Of a DNA stretch of 64,000 bases, positions 34,245 to 43,184 are shown in pieces. Under the pieces are notes generated by a model, which made no database searches, was not told the origin of the DNA, and saw only the letters and a program-made list of their open reading frames with translations. Each line of letters begins with the position of its first letter. Positions within the stretch are counted from its first letter, which is position 1. The position numbers and the translations under genes were made by a program. Source of the DNA: Desulfosporosinus fructosivorans (GTDB lineage: Bacteria > Bacillota > Desulfitobacteriia > Desulfitobacteriales > Desulfitobacteriaceae). The stretch covers positions 434,001 through 498,000 of the forward strand of contig NZ_SPQQ01000001.1 of assembly GCF_004766045.1 (NCBI RefSeq), read 5' to 3'.

Positions 34245-34330
34245 AGGGGGACGGTTCTTTTGTCTTTCTCCAGACGGGAGAACCGTCCCCCTATCTTTCT
34301 CCAAGTCAGACAGCAGAACCGTCCCTTGTC
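34245..34330. repeat. GGGACGGTTCT palindromic repeat
   Basis: AGGGGGACGGTTCT (34245-34258) pairs with AGAACCGTCCCCCT (34279-34292); a further half copy AGAACCGTCCCTTGTC is at 34315-34330. Same core as in 8281, 12753 and 15369. Confidence 0.7.
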
Positions 34331-34447
34331 GCTTCTTTTCTCCTGTTCAATTTATCTCATTTGAATTCATCCTTGTTACGAACGCGCGAAAAATGCTATA
34401 ATTTGAATGGTGGATTAGCACGAATGGGGAGAAGGGGTCAGCTCGAT

Positions 34448-36019
34448 ATGTCATCAACCAACCGTACACTCGTGAAAGCTGCCGGATTTTTAATGGCTGC
34501 TCAATTGATTTCTCGGCTGTTAGGGTTTTTACGCGAAACACTGATTGCTGGATTTTATGGCCAAGGCAGTACCACTGATGCTTATAATGCTGCTTTTATT
34601 CTTCCGGATTTATTATATTGGTTACTTGTCGGTGGAGTTCTAAGTGCTGCTTTCATTCCGGTATTTTCGGAATACATAGCTAAAGAGAAAGTTGATGAAG
34701 GCTGGAAAGTAGTCAGCTCGGTTGTGAATTTAATCTTTCTTACGTTAGGATTACTCATTTTTATTGGGCTCCTTTTCACTCCCCAATTTCTCCGTTTGAT
34801 GGTTCCGGGATTTGAAAAAATTGGAAATATCCATTTGACCGTTAATTTGACTCGTATTCTCTTGATACAGCCTTTGTTTATGGCTATAAGCGGATTAATT
34901 ATGGGAGTCTTGAATTCTTACAAAATTTTCTGGCCTTCTGCTTTGGGGACGGTTCTTTATAACGCCTGCATTATCTTTTTTGGGACGATTCTAGCAAACC
35001 CCGCTAAACCTGAGAGTATTTCTGGGTTTGCGGTTGGGGTGGTTGTGGGTGCTGTCGCAAGTTTTGCTGTTCAAATACCTTCTTTACGGAAAGTTGGAGT
35101 GCGTTACTACCCAATTATTGACTGGCACAATCCTGGTGTGCGTCGGATTGGGGCGCTTGCCTTGCCTATTATCATCAGCTATTCCTTAAATCAAATTCAA
35201 GTGGTGGTTAATAATAACTTCGGATCGACACTGCCTCCGGGAAGCATTACTGCAGTTTGGTATTCTTATCGTCTTTTTCAGCTGCCTGTAGGTATTTTTG
35301 CGTTAGCGATTGCTGTGGCTACCTTTCCGACAATGACAGAACAAGCAGCTTTAAAACAATGGGATAAACTGCGCCAAACCATATCTGGCGCTATTCGCAT
35401 GGTCGTTTTTATCACGGTGCCAATTTCAGTCGGAATGATTGTTTTGCGCTATCCCTTGATTCGAGTCTTGTTTCAACATGGACAGTTTTCGGCTAACGAC
35501 ACCTTTACTACCGCGATCCCACTGTTTTATTTTGCCATTGGGATTTCTTCACAGTCCGTGATTCAGATTCTCCCGCGTGCTTTTTATGCCCTTCAGGATA
35601 CTTGGACACCGGTGATTTTAGGGATTATTGCCATGGTGGTTAATGTCATTGCTATGGTATTATTGATTGGACCACTAGCTCACGGGGGGCTGGCTTTTGC
35701 CACGAGCATTGCGGCTGTGGTGAACATGGTTTTGTTGTTTTATATGCTGCGTCGACGTTTGGGGCAAATGGACGGCTGGGCTATGTTCTGGACAAGTGTA
35801 AAATCTTTAATCGCTTCGCTTTTCATGGCGGGTGTTATCTGGGTGTGGAGTGAATGGCTTACCCCATTGATCGGCATTCGTACGTTGGGTTCGCTGGTCG
35901 TCTTGATTACTGGAACGGTGATTGGGGCTCTTGCTTTTGCTGGGATGGCGAAAATCCTGAGAATGGGAGAATTCGAGCAGGCAATGGGTTTGGTTTACCG
36001 GAAGATTGGAACGAGATAA
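34448..36019 (+). CDS. murJ: Lipid II flippase MurJ
   Basis: A 523-residue MATE-like membrane protein with about 14 spans that flips lipid II for cell wall synthesis. It begins SSTNRTLVKAAGFLMAAQLI with SRLLGFLRETLIAGFYGQG, the typical MurJ N-terminus with the central-cavity Arg, then TDAYNAAFILPDLLYWLLVG. ATG 34448 is preferred; ATG 34424 is an alternative and 34361 lacks a ribosome site. It stands alone. Confidence 0.92.
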   Translation: MSSTNRTLVKAAGFLMAAQLISRLLGFLRETLIAGFYGQGSTTDAYNAAFILPDLLYWLLVGGVLSAAFIPVFSEYIAKEKVDEGWKVVSSVVNLIFLTLGLLIFIGLLFTPQFLRLMVPGFEKIGNIHLTVNLTRILLIQPLFMAISGLIMGVLNSYKIFWPSALGTVLYNACIIFFGTILANPAKPESISGFAVGVVVGAVASFAVQIPSLRKVGVRYYPIIDWHNPGVRRIGALALPIIISYSLNQIQVVVNNNFGSTLPPGSITAVWYSYRLFQLPVGIFALAIAVATFPTMTEQAALKQWDKLRQTISGAIRMVVFITVPISVGMIVLRYPLIRVLFQHGQFSANDTFTTAIPLFYFAIGISSQSVIQILPRAFYALQDTWTPVILGIIAMVVNVIAMVLLIGPLAHGGLAFATSIAAVVNMVLLFYMLRRRLGQMDGWAMFWTSVKSLIASLFMAGVIWVWSEWLTPLIGIRTLGSLVVLITGTVIGALAFAGMAKILRMGEFEQAMGLVYRKIGTR

Positions 36020-36114
36020 ATACGCTCGTGGATGAAAGTATAAAGTTAACAGGGCAACAATCTGATGTATGACTTATGTATAATGTATTAAACAGTTATG
36101 CTGATTTTTTGGCG

Positions 36115-36143
36115 TTGACAACGGGTGGGTTATCGGGTACTAT
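36115..36143 (+). promoter_or_regulatory. promoter upstream of hutP-like gene
   Basis: TTGACA (36115-36120), 17-nt spacer, TACTAT (36138-36143). An intrinsic terminator follows before the gene, so the hutP-like mRNA may itself be attenuated. Confidence 0.65.
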
Positions 36144-36181
36144 TGTGAATATCACTTAGTGATTAAACATTCGGCAATGAA

Positions 36182-36217
36182 GCCGTCAAGATGTTTCACA
36201 ACATCTGGCGGCTTTTT
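36182..36217 (+). terminator. terminator in the hutP-like leader
   Basis: GCCG-TCA-AGATGT pairs with ACATCT-GG-CGGC (36182-36212 overall) followed by TTTTT (36213-36217). It lies between the promoter at 36115 and the TTG start at 36247. Confidence 0.7.
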
Positions 36218-36246
36218 CTGTTTTCTATTTAGAGGGAGGGGATGCT

Positions 36247-36690
36247 TTGCAAGAGCCGACAAGGGTTAATAAGAATCGACCTTCCTTGGAGCGGTCCGCA
36301 ATACGTTTAGCCCTGACAGAGACAAGAGAGGAAGAGGATAAGCTCAAGAAATTCCTGCTTGAAGCGTACAATATGCGTAGTGGTGTGACTGAACTCGGAG
36401 GGACTGAAACAAATCTTCAACATACTGGAAAACTAACGAATTCAGTTCTGGCAGCAGCCTTTAACACCGGTGTTATCCCAAAGGATGCTCGAAAAATTCA
36501 CGCATTGATCCATGCGACCTTGGAAGCCAGTAATAGCATTTTCATTCATAACAATAGCAACGCCAGTTATGTTCTGAAAATTGGTTTGACGACGGACACA
36601 GAATGGATCGCGGTAGCAATTTATGGCCGTTCATCTCTTCATCCTTTATTAGAACATGCTCGTGTAGGCTTGGGATTTATGCATCTTTAA
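36247..36690 (+). CDS. HutP-family RNA-binding antiterminator
   Basis: A 147-residue protein of the HutP family, whose B. subtilis member binds UAG-repeat RNA in the presence of L-histidine and Mg2+ to prevent termination in the hut operon. Matching blocks are KIHALIHATLEASNSIF (two His that bind metal in HutP), EWIAVAIYGRSSLHP and LLEHARVGLGFMHL (third metal His). Length equals the family's. TTG 36247 follows GAGGGAGGGG. There is no hut gene here; instead the nif operon follows, after a UAG-rich stretch and a terminator. The family assignment is from recalled sequence similarity; target and ligand are inferred. Confidence 0.85.
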   Translation: MQEPTRVNKNRPSLERSAIRLALTETREEEDKLKKFLLEAYNMRSGVTELGGTETNLQHTGKLTNSVLAAAFNTGVIPKDARKIHALIHATLEASNSIFIHNNSNASYVLKIGLTTDTEWIAVAIYGRSSLHPLLEHARVGLGFMHL

Positions 36691-36691
36691 T

Positions 36692-36922
36692 TAGAACTAG
36701 GATAAGAGTGTTGAGTGATTAGTGTAATTAGGTACAAAGTATAAACCCTACTTCGATAAATGTGTTCATTGTTATTAGAGCCATCTAGATTGTCATAGAG
36801 TTATCATAGGATAAGAGTAGCTAGAGCGATAGAGTGATAGAGTACCAAGAGATCTGTTGATTGTACAATTTCATAACCGGGCACCAAATCGATTGATGAT
36901 TTGGAGCGGAAAAGTGTTTTAG
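36692..36922 (+). promoter_or_regulatory. UAG-rich leader between hutP-like gene and nif operon
   Basis: TAG occurs at 36692, 36698, 36720, 36729, 36776, 36786, 36796, 36807, 36818, 36822, 36830, 36838 and 36920; chance would give about four in this span. The last three of the main cluster are evenly spaced (TAG-N5-TAG-N5-TAG). A small hairpin CCAAATC/GATTTGG (36884-36904) follows, then the terminator. This looks like a HutP-type RNA target. Confidence 0.55.
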
Positions 36923-36956
36923 AGAGCCCTTAATTATACAAAATTAAGGGCTCTCT
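36921..36956 (+). terminator. intrinsic terminator before the nif operon
   Basis: Perfect 15-bp arms AGAGAGCCCTTAATT (36921-36935) and AATTAAGGGCTCTCT (36942-36956), then TTGTCTTTTTCTTT. It stands between the UAG-rich leader and nifI1, so read-through would be needed if nif is transcribed from upstream. Confidence 0.88.
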
Positions 36957-37042
36957 TTGTCTTTTTCTTTAATACAGTCAGATTCTTAAGTTGGTGCGAC
37001 GCAATTTGAGGTATGGAAATTTCGATTGAGGGAGGTGATGCG

Positions 37043-37198
37043 ATGGCGGAGTCTAGCTCCTTCGCCACTCAAGGTGTTCCTATTGGGAAAGCGGCGATAG
37101 TCTCGCACTGGAGACTTACATTGCCAGTGACTTACGTCACCGAAACAGAGTCCGAACTACCGCTCCCATATGGAGAAGTGAGATTCACGATTGGATGA
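37043..37198 (+). CDS. possible small protein or structured leader before nifI1
   Basis: A 51-codon ORF (MAESSSFATQGVPIGKAAIV ... GEVRFTIG) has an excellent GGGAGGTG 6 nt before the ATG. It matches no family I know. The same DNA has several short dyads (GTCTC/GAGAC, GTGAC/GTCAC, GGCGGAG/CTCCTTCGCC), so it could be a leader peptide or a regulatory RNA. It ends 31 bp before nifI1. Confidence 0.35.
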   Translation: MAESSSFATQGVPIGKAAIVSHWRLTLPVTYVTETESELPLPYGEVRFTIG

Positions 37199-37229
37199 AA
37201 TGATTTAAATTTTAAGGAGGATGAATTCT

Positions 37230-37547
37230 ATGAAAATGATTAGAGCAATTGTTAGACCTGATAAAACGGAGATTGTGGCTGAGGCCTTAGCACAGGCGGG
37301 AATGCCATCGCTGACAAAAATGCACGTCTTTGGCCGTGGCAGGACTAAGGGGATCCGAATTGGAGATGTGGTTTACGATGAGTTTCCAAAGACTCTTCTT
37401 CTCTTAGTCATTGAAGATGACAAGTTAGACAACGCCATTTCTATTATTATCGAAAGCGCCAAGACTGGAACTATGGGCGATGGCAAGATCTTTGTGACTG
37501 AGGTTGAAGAAGCGTATACCGTAAGTAAAGGGACAAAGGGGTTGTAG
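37230..37547 (+). CDS. nifI1: Nitrogen regulatory PII-like protein NifI1
   Basis: A 105-residue PII-family protein that, with NifI2, reversibly blocks nitrogenase when ammonium is added (known from methanogens). It starts MKMIRAIVRPDKTEIVAEAL and contains GTMGDGKIFVTEV. ATG 37230 is chosen since AAGGAGG (37211-37217) is then 12 nt away rather than 3. The T-loop region is short and of NifI1 type (GRGRTKGIRIGDVVYDEFPK). It heads the nif operon, with nifI2 3 nt downstream. In heliobacteria the two genes also lie before nifH. Confidence 0.92.
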   Translation: MKMIRAIVRPDKTEIVAEALAQAGMPSLTKMHVFGRGRTKGIRIGDVVYDEFPKTLLLLVIEDDKLDNAISIIIESAKTGTMGDGKIFVTEVEEAYTVSKGTKGL

Positions 37548-37549
37548 AA

Positions 37550-37933
37550 ATGAAGGAAATAATGACTTTAATTCGACGCCATCAGGTACCCGCTACAAAG
37601 AAGGCTTTTGAAGATGCTGGTTTTCCTGCTCTGACGATTCAAAGTGTAGAGGGCCGTGGGAAGCAAGGGGGAATCGGTGGCTGGGCAGCTGAAATCGACC
37701 CTGAATTAAATTACATGTTGAGTAAAGAGATGGCGGATGATACCAAATTCAACTGGATTCCTAAACGGATGTTAACGATTGTGGTGCAGGATGACCAAGT
37801 CGAAGAAGTGGTCGATGTGATTATCAAAGCGAATCAAACAGGGCACATGGGGGACGGTAAAATATTTGTTCTCCCCTTAAAAGAAGTTATTCGTGTTCGC
37901 ACGGGGGAAATCGGGAGCGAAGCAGTTATTTAA
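37550..37933 (+). CDS. nifI2: Nitrogen regulatory PII-like protein NifI2
   Basis: A 127-residue PII-family protein, longer in the T-loop than NifI1 (GRGKQGGIGGWAAEIDPELN then YMLSKEMADDTKFNWIPKR), which is the mark of NifI2. In methanogens the NifI1-NifI2 complex binds the NifDK protein and is released by 2-oxoglutarate and ATP. The C-terminal TGHMGDGKIFVLPLKEVIRVRTGE is standard PII. It is tightly coupled to nifI1. nifH follows after 59 bp. Confidence 0.93.
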   Translation: MKEIMTLIRRHQVPATKKAFEDAGFPALTIQSVEGRGKQGGIGGWAAEIDPELNYMLSKEMADDTKFNWIPKRMLTIVVQDDQVEEVVDVIIKANQTGHMGDGKIFVLPLKEVIRVRTGEIGSEAVI

Positions 37934-37968
37934 CAGGACGATGGAGATAAGACCATAGTCTTAACTAG

Positions 37969-38820
<852 letters not shown>

Positions 38821-38858
38821 TATCCATCAGCTATTGAGAAATTAGGGAGGTCAGCGTT

Positions 38859-40292
38859 ATGAGCATAAATCAGACTAAGGAGTTTACCAAACAAGTTGTG
38901 GAAGAAGTCCTGGAGATTTATCCGGAAAAGGCCAAAAAGGATCGGAATAAACATCTTGCAGTCAAAGATGATGCCTGTGAAGGATGTGCAGTTAAATCAA
39001 ATTCGAAAACAGTTCCAGGAGTGATGACTGCCCGGGGGTGTGCCTACGCAGGAGCCAAAGGGGTTGTCTGGGGTCCGGTCAAGGATGTGGTGCATATTTC
39101 ACACGGGCCAGTCGGGTGTGGTTTTTATTCTTGGGGCAATCGCAGAAACTTGGCTGACGGTGAAATCGGGGTTGACAACTTTGTGCCGTTTCTTTTCACC
39201 TCGGACTTCCAGGAAAGCGATATCATCTATGGTGGGGATAAAAAGCTGGAGAAAATAATTGGCGAGGCTGTTGGGCTTTTCCCGAACGCCAAAGGGATTT
39301 CTGTTCTTTCAGAATGTCCTGTCGGACTGATTGGAGACGACATTGAAAGTGTCGCTCGACGCACGAGTTTGGAGTACGAAATTCCAGTCATCCCAGTCCG
39401 GTGTGAAGGGTTTAGGGGCATAAGCCAGTCCCTTGGTCATCATATCGCCAATGATGCTATTCGGGATCACCTCTTGGGTAAGGGACCCGGTCGCGAAGTA
39501 GGACCGTACGACATTGGAATTATCGGTGATTATAATATTGGTGGCGACGCCTGGGCCAGTAAAAAACTCCTCGAAGAAATTGGTTTAAACGTGGTCAATA
39601 TTTGGACGGGTGACTCTACGATGGAAATGTTGCAGAATGGGCATCTGGTCAAACTTAATTTAATCCACTGTACAAGAAGCATGAATTACATCGTCAAACA
39701 CATGGAGGACACTTACGGAACCCCCTGGCTGGAATTCAACTTCTTCGGACCGACAAAAGTCAAAGAATCCCTTCTTAAGATTGCAGAGAAATTTGACCAA
39801 ACTATCATGGACAAAACTTTAAAGGTTATCGAAAAATATGAAGCTGAGATGGCGAAAGTGATTGAGTCTTATCGTTCGCGCCTGTCCGGAAAAAGCGTGA
39901 TGCTGTATATTGGTGGTCTTCGTCCGAGACATATGATCGGAGCGTATGAAGATTTGGGCATGGAAGTCATTGGTACGGGTTACGAATTTGCTCATAAAGA
40001 AGATTATGAGGTAACCGTTCCAGATTTAAAAGAAGGAACCTTGATTTATGACGATGTGAATGCTTATGAGCTTGAAGAGTTTGTACAGAAACTAAAACCC
40101 GATTTAGTAGGATCTGGTATCAAGGAAAAGTATGTCTTTGAGAAAATGGGTCTACCCTTCCGTCAAATGCATTCATGGGATTATTCCGGCCCGTATCAAG
40201 GCTACGAAGGATTCCCGATTTTTGCTCGGGATATGGATATGGCTATCAATAGCCCTACTTGGAAATTAATCAAAGCCCCCTGGGCTAAATAA
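38859..40292 (+). CDS. nifD: Nitrogenase molybdenum-iron protein alpha chain
   Basis: A 477-residue catalytic subunit holding FeMo-co. P-cluster Cys are in [18 protein letters not shown] and [11 protein letters not shown]; FeMo-co ligands are Cys in [10 protein letters not shown] and His in [15 protein letters not shown]. The [12 protein letters not shown] stretch holds the Gln/His pair near the cofactor. These support a Mo-type enzyme; there is no vnfG/anfG delta gene. The long clostridial insertion is absent. GGGAGG precedes the ATG. Confidence 0.98.
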   Translation: MSINQTKEFTKQVVEEVLEIYPEKAKKDRNKHLAVKDDACEGCAVKSNSKTVPGVMTARGCAYAGAKGVVWGPVKDVVHISHGPVGCGFYSWGNRRNLADGEIGVDNFVPFLFTSDFQESDIIYGGDKKLEKIIGEAVGLFPNAKGISVLSECPVGLIGDDIESVARRTSLEYEIPVIPVRCEGFRGISQSLGHHIANDAIRDHLLGKGPGREVGPYDIGIIGDYNIGGDAWASKKLLEEIGLNVVNIWTGDSTMEMLQNGHLVKLNLIHCTRSMNYIVKHMEDTYGTPWLEFNFFGPTKVKESLLKIAEKFDQTIMDKTLKVIEKYEAEMAKVIESYRSRLSGKSVMLYIGGLRPRHMIGAYEDLGMEVIGTGYEFAHKEDYEVTVPDLKEGTLIYDDVNAYELEEFVQKLKPDLVGSGIKEKYVFEKMGLPFRQMHSWDYSGPYQGYEGFPIFARDMDMAINSPTWKLIKAPWAK

Positions 40293-40315
40293 ATCGGGCA
40301 GAAAGGATGTTACTC

Positions 40316-41734
40316 ATGAAATCTTGTACTAAGGCAACAACAGCTTGGCTGAATACTGAAGAATACAAAGAATTGAATTTTGCCCGTGAAAAATTGGTCA
40401 TCAACCCGGCCAAAGCATGCCAACCACTTGGTGCCTTGCTTTGTGCCTTAGGGGTCGAAGGATGCTTACCGTTCACGCACGGTTCACAAGGCTGTACTGC
40501 CTATTTCCGCAGCACGTTATCTCGCCATTTCAGAGAACCTGTAGCATCCGTCTCGGATTCTATGACCGAAGATTCAGCGGTCTTTGGTGGACAGACGAAT
40601 CTTATCGAAGGATTAAAAAATGCCCATGCGCTTTACAAACCAAAGGTGATTGCAGTGTATACGAGCTGTATGGCGGAAGTTATTGGAGACGATATTAAGG
40701 CTTATTTAGGAAATGCCAAGCAAGCAGACGCAATTCCTCAAGAGTTTCCAGTCGCTTTGGCTAATACTCCAAGCTTCAAGGGATCTCATATAACCGGGTA
40801 CGACACGATGCTCAAAGGTCTCATCGAATGCTTAGCGACACCACGGCAGGCGGATAAAATCAACGATAGGTTGTATGTTGTGCCGGGTTTTGACACTTAT
40901 ACTGCCAATCTTCGGGAATATAAACGTATCCTCAAATTGATGAAGGCTCCCTTTACACTTTTACCCGACAATAGTGATGTTTTTGATGCACCAAATTTGG
41001 GAACCTACCAATTGTATCCTGGTGGAACACCCCTTACAGAAATGAATGATGCTTTAAACGCTGCACAGTATTTGTTCCTCCAAACTTTCTCATCACCGAC
41101 GACTAGTAAATATCTAGCCAGTCTGGATGTTCCGGTTGAAACAATTTCAATGCCTATGGGGATCGCAGGCATGGATAAATTCGTTGAGTCCGTGGCTAAA
41201 TTCACAGGCGAAGGCGTTCCAGAGGAAATAACCTTTGAACGGGGATTGGCCATCGATGCCATGACAGATTCCCATCAATATATTCATGGCAAGAAATTTG
41301 CGTTGTTTGGCGACCCGGATCTTCTGATAGGGCTTGTCACGTTCCTGCTGGAAATGGGAGGACTGCCGGTCCATATCGTTTGCACAAATTCTACCCCAAC
41401 CTTTAAAAAAGCCATGGAGAGTCTACTAGCGTCGAGCCCTTACGGTCAAGAAGCTACACTCTATGCTGGCAAAGACCTTTGGCATCTTAGGTCCCTTCTG
41501 GTTACAGAACCTGTTGATATGTTACTCGGTGACTCTCATGGTAAGTGGGCTGCACGAGACGCTAATATTCCTCTTGTCAGAATTGGTTTCCCTATCACGG
41601 ATCGGGTGAATATCCACCGCTCTCCTATCATTGGGTATTCCGGAGTGATTAACCTAATTACTATGATCGTCAATACGTTTTTGGACGAAGTCGACAGGAA
41701 CTCTACAGAGGCACACTTTGAAATGATGCGATAA
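40316..41734 (+). CDS. nifK: Nitrogenase molybdenum-iron protein beta chain
   Basis: A 472-residue partner of NifD sharing the P-cluster (Cys in KACQPLGAL, HGSQGCTAYF and YTSCMAEVIGDD). The N-terminus is short, as in clostridial forms, compared with proteobacterial NifK. ATG 40316 is preferred as AAAGGA (40301-40306) is 9 nt upstream; ATG 40307 directly abuts it. nifE follows after about 80 bp that carries a GGGGACA...TGTCCCC dyad. Confidence 0.97.
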   Translation: MKSCTKATTAWLNTEEYKELNFAREKLVINPAKACQPLGALLCALGVEGCLPFTHGSQGCTAYFRSTLSRHFREPVASVSDSMTEDSAVFGGQTNLIEGLKNAHALYKPKVIAVYTSCMAEVIGDDIKAYLGNAKQADAIPQEFPVALANTPSFKGSHITGYDTMLKGLIECLATPRQADKINDRLYVVPGFDTYTANLREYKRILKLMKAPFTLLPDNSDVFDAPNLGTYQLYPGGTPLTEMNDALNAAQYLFLQTFSSPTTSKYLASLDVPVETISMPMGIAGMDKFVESVAKFTGEGVPEEITFERGLAIDAMTDSHQYIHGKKFALFGDPDLLIGLVTFLLEMGGLPVHIVCTNSTPTFKKAMESLLASSPYGQEATLYAGKDLWHLRSLLVTEPVDMLLGDSHGKWAARDANIPLVRIGFPITDRVNIHRSPIIGYSGVINLITMIVNTFLDEVDRNSTEAHFEMMR

Positions 41735-41816
41735 GAGGTCAGGGGACACACCTCCTCAAAGAGAAGTAATGATAAGTGGCTCAGAGGAATGTCCCCACCA
41801 GAAGGAGGGTTGCTTC

Positions 41817-43184
41817 ATGTTCACCAATCTCACCAAGTTAGATCTTAAAGATAAAAAATGCATGTCAGATGCTGGTTCGCCTAAATTATGCATGAAGGCC
41901 CTGCCCGGTGAAGGCGCAGAGAGAAGTTGCGCCTATGACGGAGCACGAGTTGTGCTAATGCCCATTACGGATGTTGCTCACCTTGTTCATGGACCGATTG
42001 CTTGTGCTGGAAACTCTTGGGATAACCGAGGAGCTCGCTCCTCAGGTTCCCAGCTTTTCCGACGAGGGCTGACCACGGACATTATGGAAAATGATGTCAT
42101 CTACGGCGGAGAGCAAAAGCTGAAAGAATCAATCCTAGAAATCGCCCTCCGACATAATCCTAAAGCCATCTTTGTCTACGCAACCTGTGTCTCCTCCTTA
42201 ATCGGAGATGACATCGACAAGATTTGTAAAGAAGCGGAAGCTGTGCTGACCATTCCAGTGATTGCCGTGAATTGCCCAGGCTTTTTGGGGGACAAAAATA
42301 TTGGAAACCGTATTGCAGGCGAAGTATTATTCGATCGGGTTATAGGCTCAGGGGAGGGTTCTGACGAGAAAATTCCTCTTTCCATTAACCTAATCGGGGA
42401 GTATAACATCGCCGGAGATATTTGGGGAATCTTACCCGATTTGAAAAACTTAGGAATCACACTGCAAACCGCTATTACCGGGGATGCCAAATTCGACGAC
42501 TTGCGTTCAGCTCACCGAGCGAGCCTCAATGTGCTAATTTGTTCTAAAAGTTTGACCAATCTAGTCAGGAAGATGGAAATTCGCTATGGAATTCCCTTTA
42601 TGGAAGGGTCATTTTACGGGATTCATGACACCTCTGAAACGCTGATCAATATTGCCAAAGCACTTAAGGATCCTGACTTGCTGGAGAGAACCCTTGTCTA
42701 TGTTCAAAAGAGGGAGGACGAAACTCGAAAGACCATTGCAGGGTATAAAAAGCTACTGGAGAATAAACAGGCCATTTTGTTTACGGGGGGGGTTAAAACC
42801 TGGTCTATGGTGTCTACCTTGGCGGAATTAGGAATTAATATTTTAGCTGGAGGAACGCAAAACTCCACCCCAGAAGATTTTCAGCGCATGAAAGAACTGA
42901 TGGATCCCTCAGCCCAAATTATTGAGGATACAAGTTCAGCGGGCTTTTTAAAGATTATTGCGGAGAAAAAACCGGACCTCATCGTTGCCGGAGGCAAGAC
43001 AAAATATTTGGCCCATAAAACGAGAACCCCTTTTCTGGATATTAATCACGGTCGCAAACTACCCTATGCTGGCTATGAGGGAATGGTTACGTTTGCAGAG
43101 ACTTTAACGCGCACAGTGCTGAGTCCTATTTGGGGGCTTTTGAAACAAGAATTCCCGCCGAAGGAGGGTGAACAAGATGGCTGA
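41817..43184 (+). CDS. nifE: FeMo-cofactor scaffold protein NifE
   Basis: A 455-residue NifD homologue that with NifN forms the scaffold on which the NifB-co is matured to FeMo-co. It keeps SCAYDGARVVLMPI, HGPIACAGNSWDNR, and the C-terminal FLDINHGRKLPYAGYEGMV, where NifD would have the cofactor His. ATG 41817 follows AAGGAGG; the upstream ATG 41769 lacks a site. Overlaps nifN. Confidence 0.96.
   Translation: MFTNLTKLDLKDKKCMSDAGSPKLCMKALPGEGAERSCAYDGARVVLMPITDVAHLVHGPIACAGNSWDNRGARSSGSQLFRRGLTTDIMENDVIYGGEQKLKESILEIALRHNPKAIFVYATCVSSLIGDDIDKICKEAEAVLTIPVIAVNCPGFLGDKNIGNRIAGEVLFDRVIGSGEGSDEKIPLSINLIGEYNIAGDIWGILPDLKNLGITLQTAITGDAKFDDLRSAHRASLNVLICSKSLTNLVRKMEIRYGIPFMEGSFYGIHDTSETLINIAKALKDPDLLERTLVYVQKREDETRKTIAGYKKLLENKQAILFTGGVKTWSMVSTLAELGINILAGGTQNSTPEDFQRMKELMDPSAQIIEDTSSAGFLKIIAEKKPDLIVAGGKTKYLAHKTRTPFLDINHGRKLPYAGYEGMVTFAETLTRTVLSPIWGLLKQEFPPKEGEQDG

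Noticed and set aside
37085..37140. Sigma-54 (-24/-12) promoter before nifI1
   Set aside because: GG...GC pairs exist (around CTGGAGACTTACATTGCC) but the spacing is one base too long, and no sigma-54 activator gene is near.
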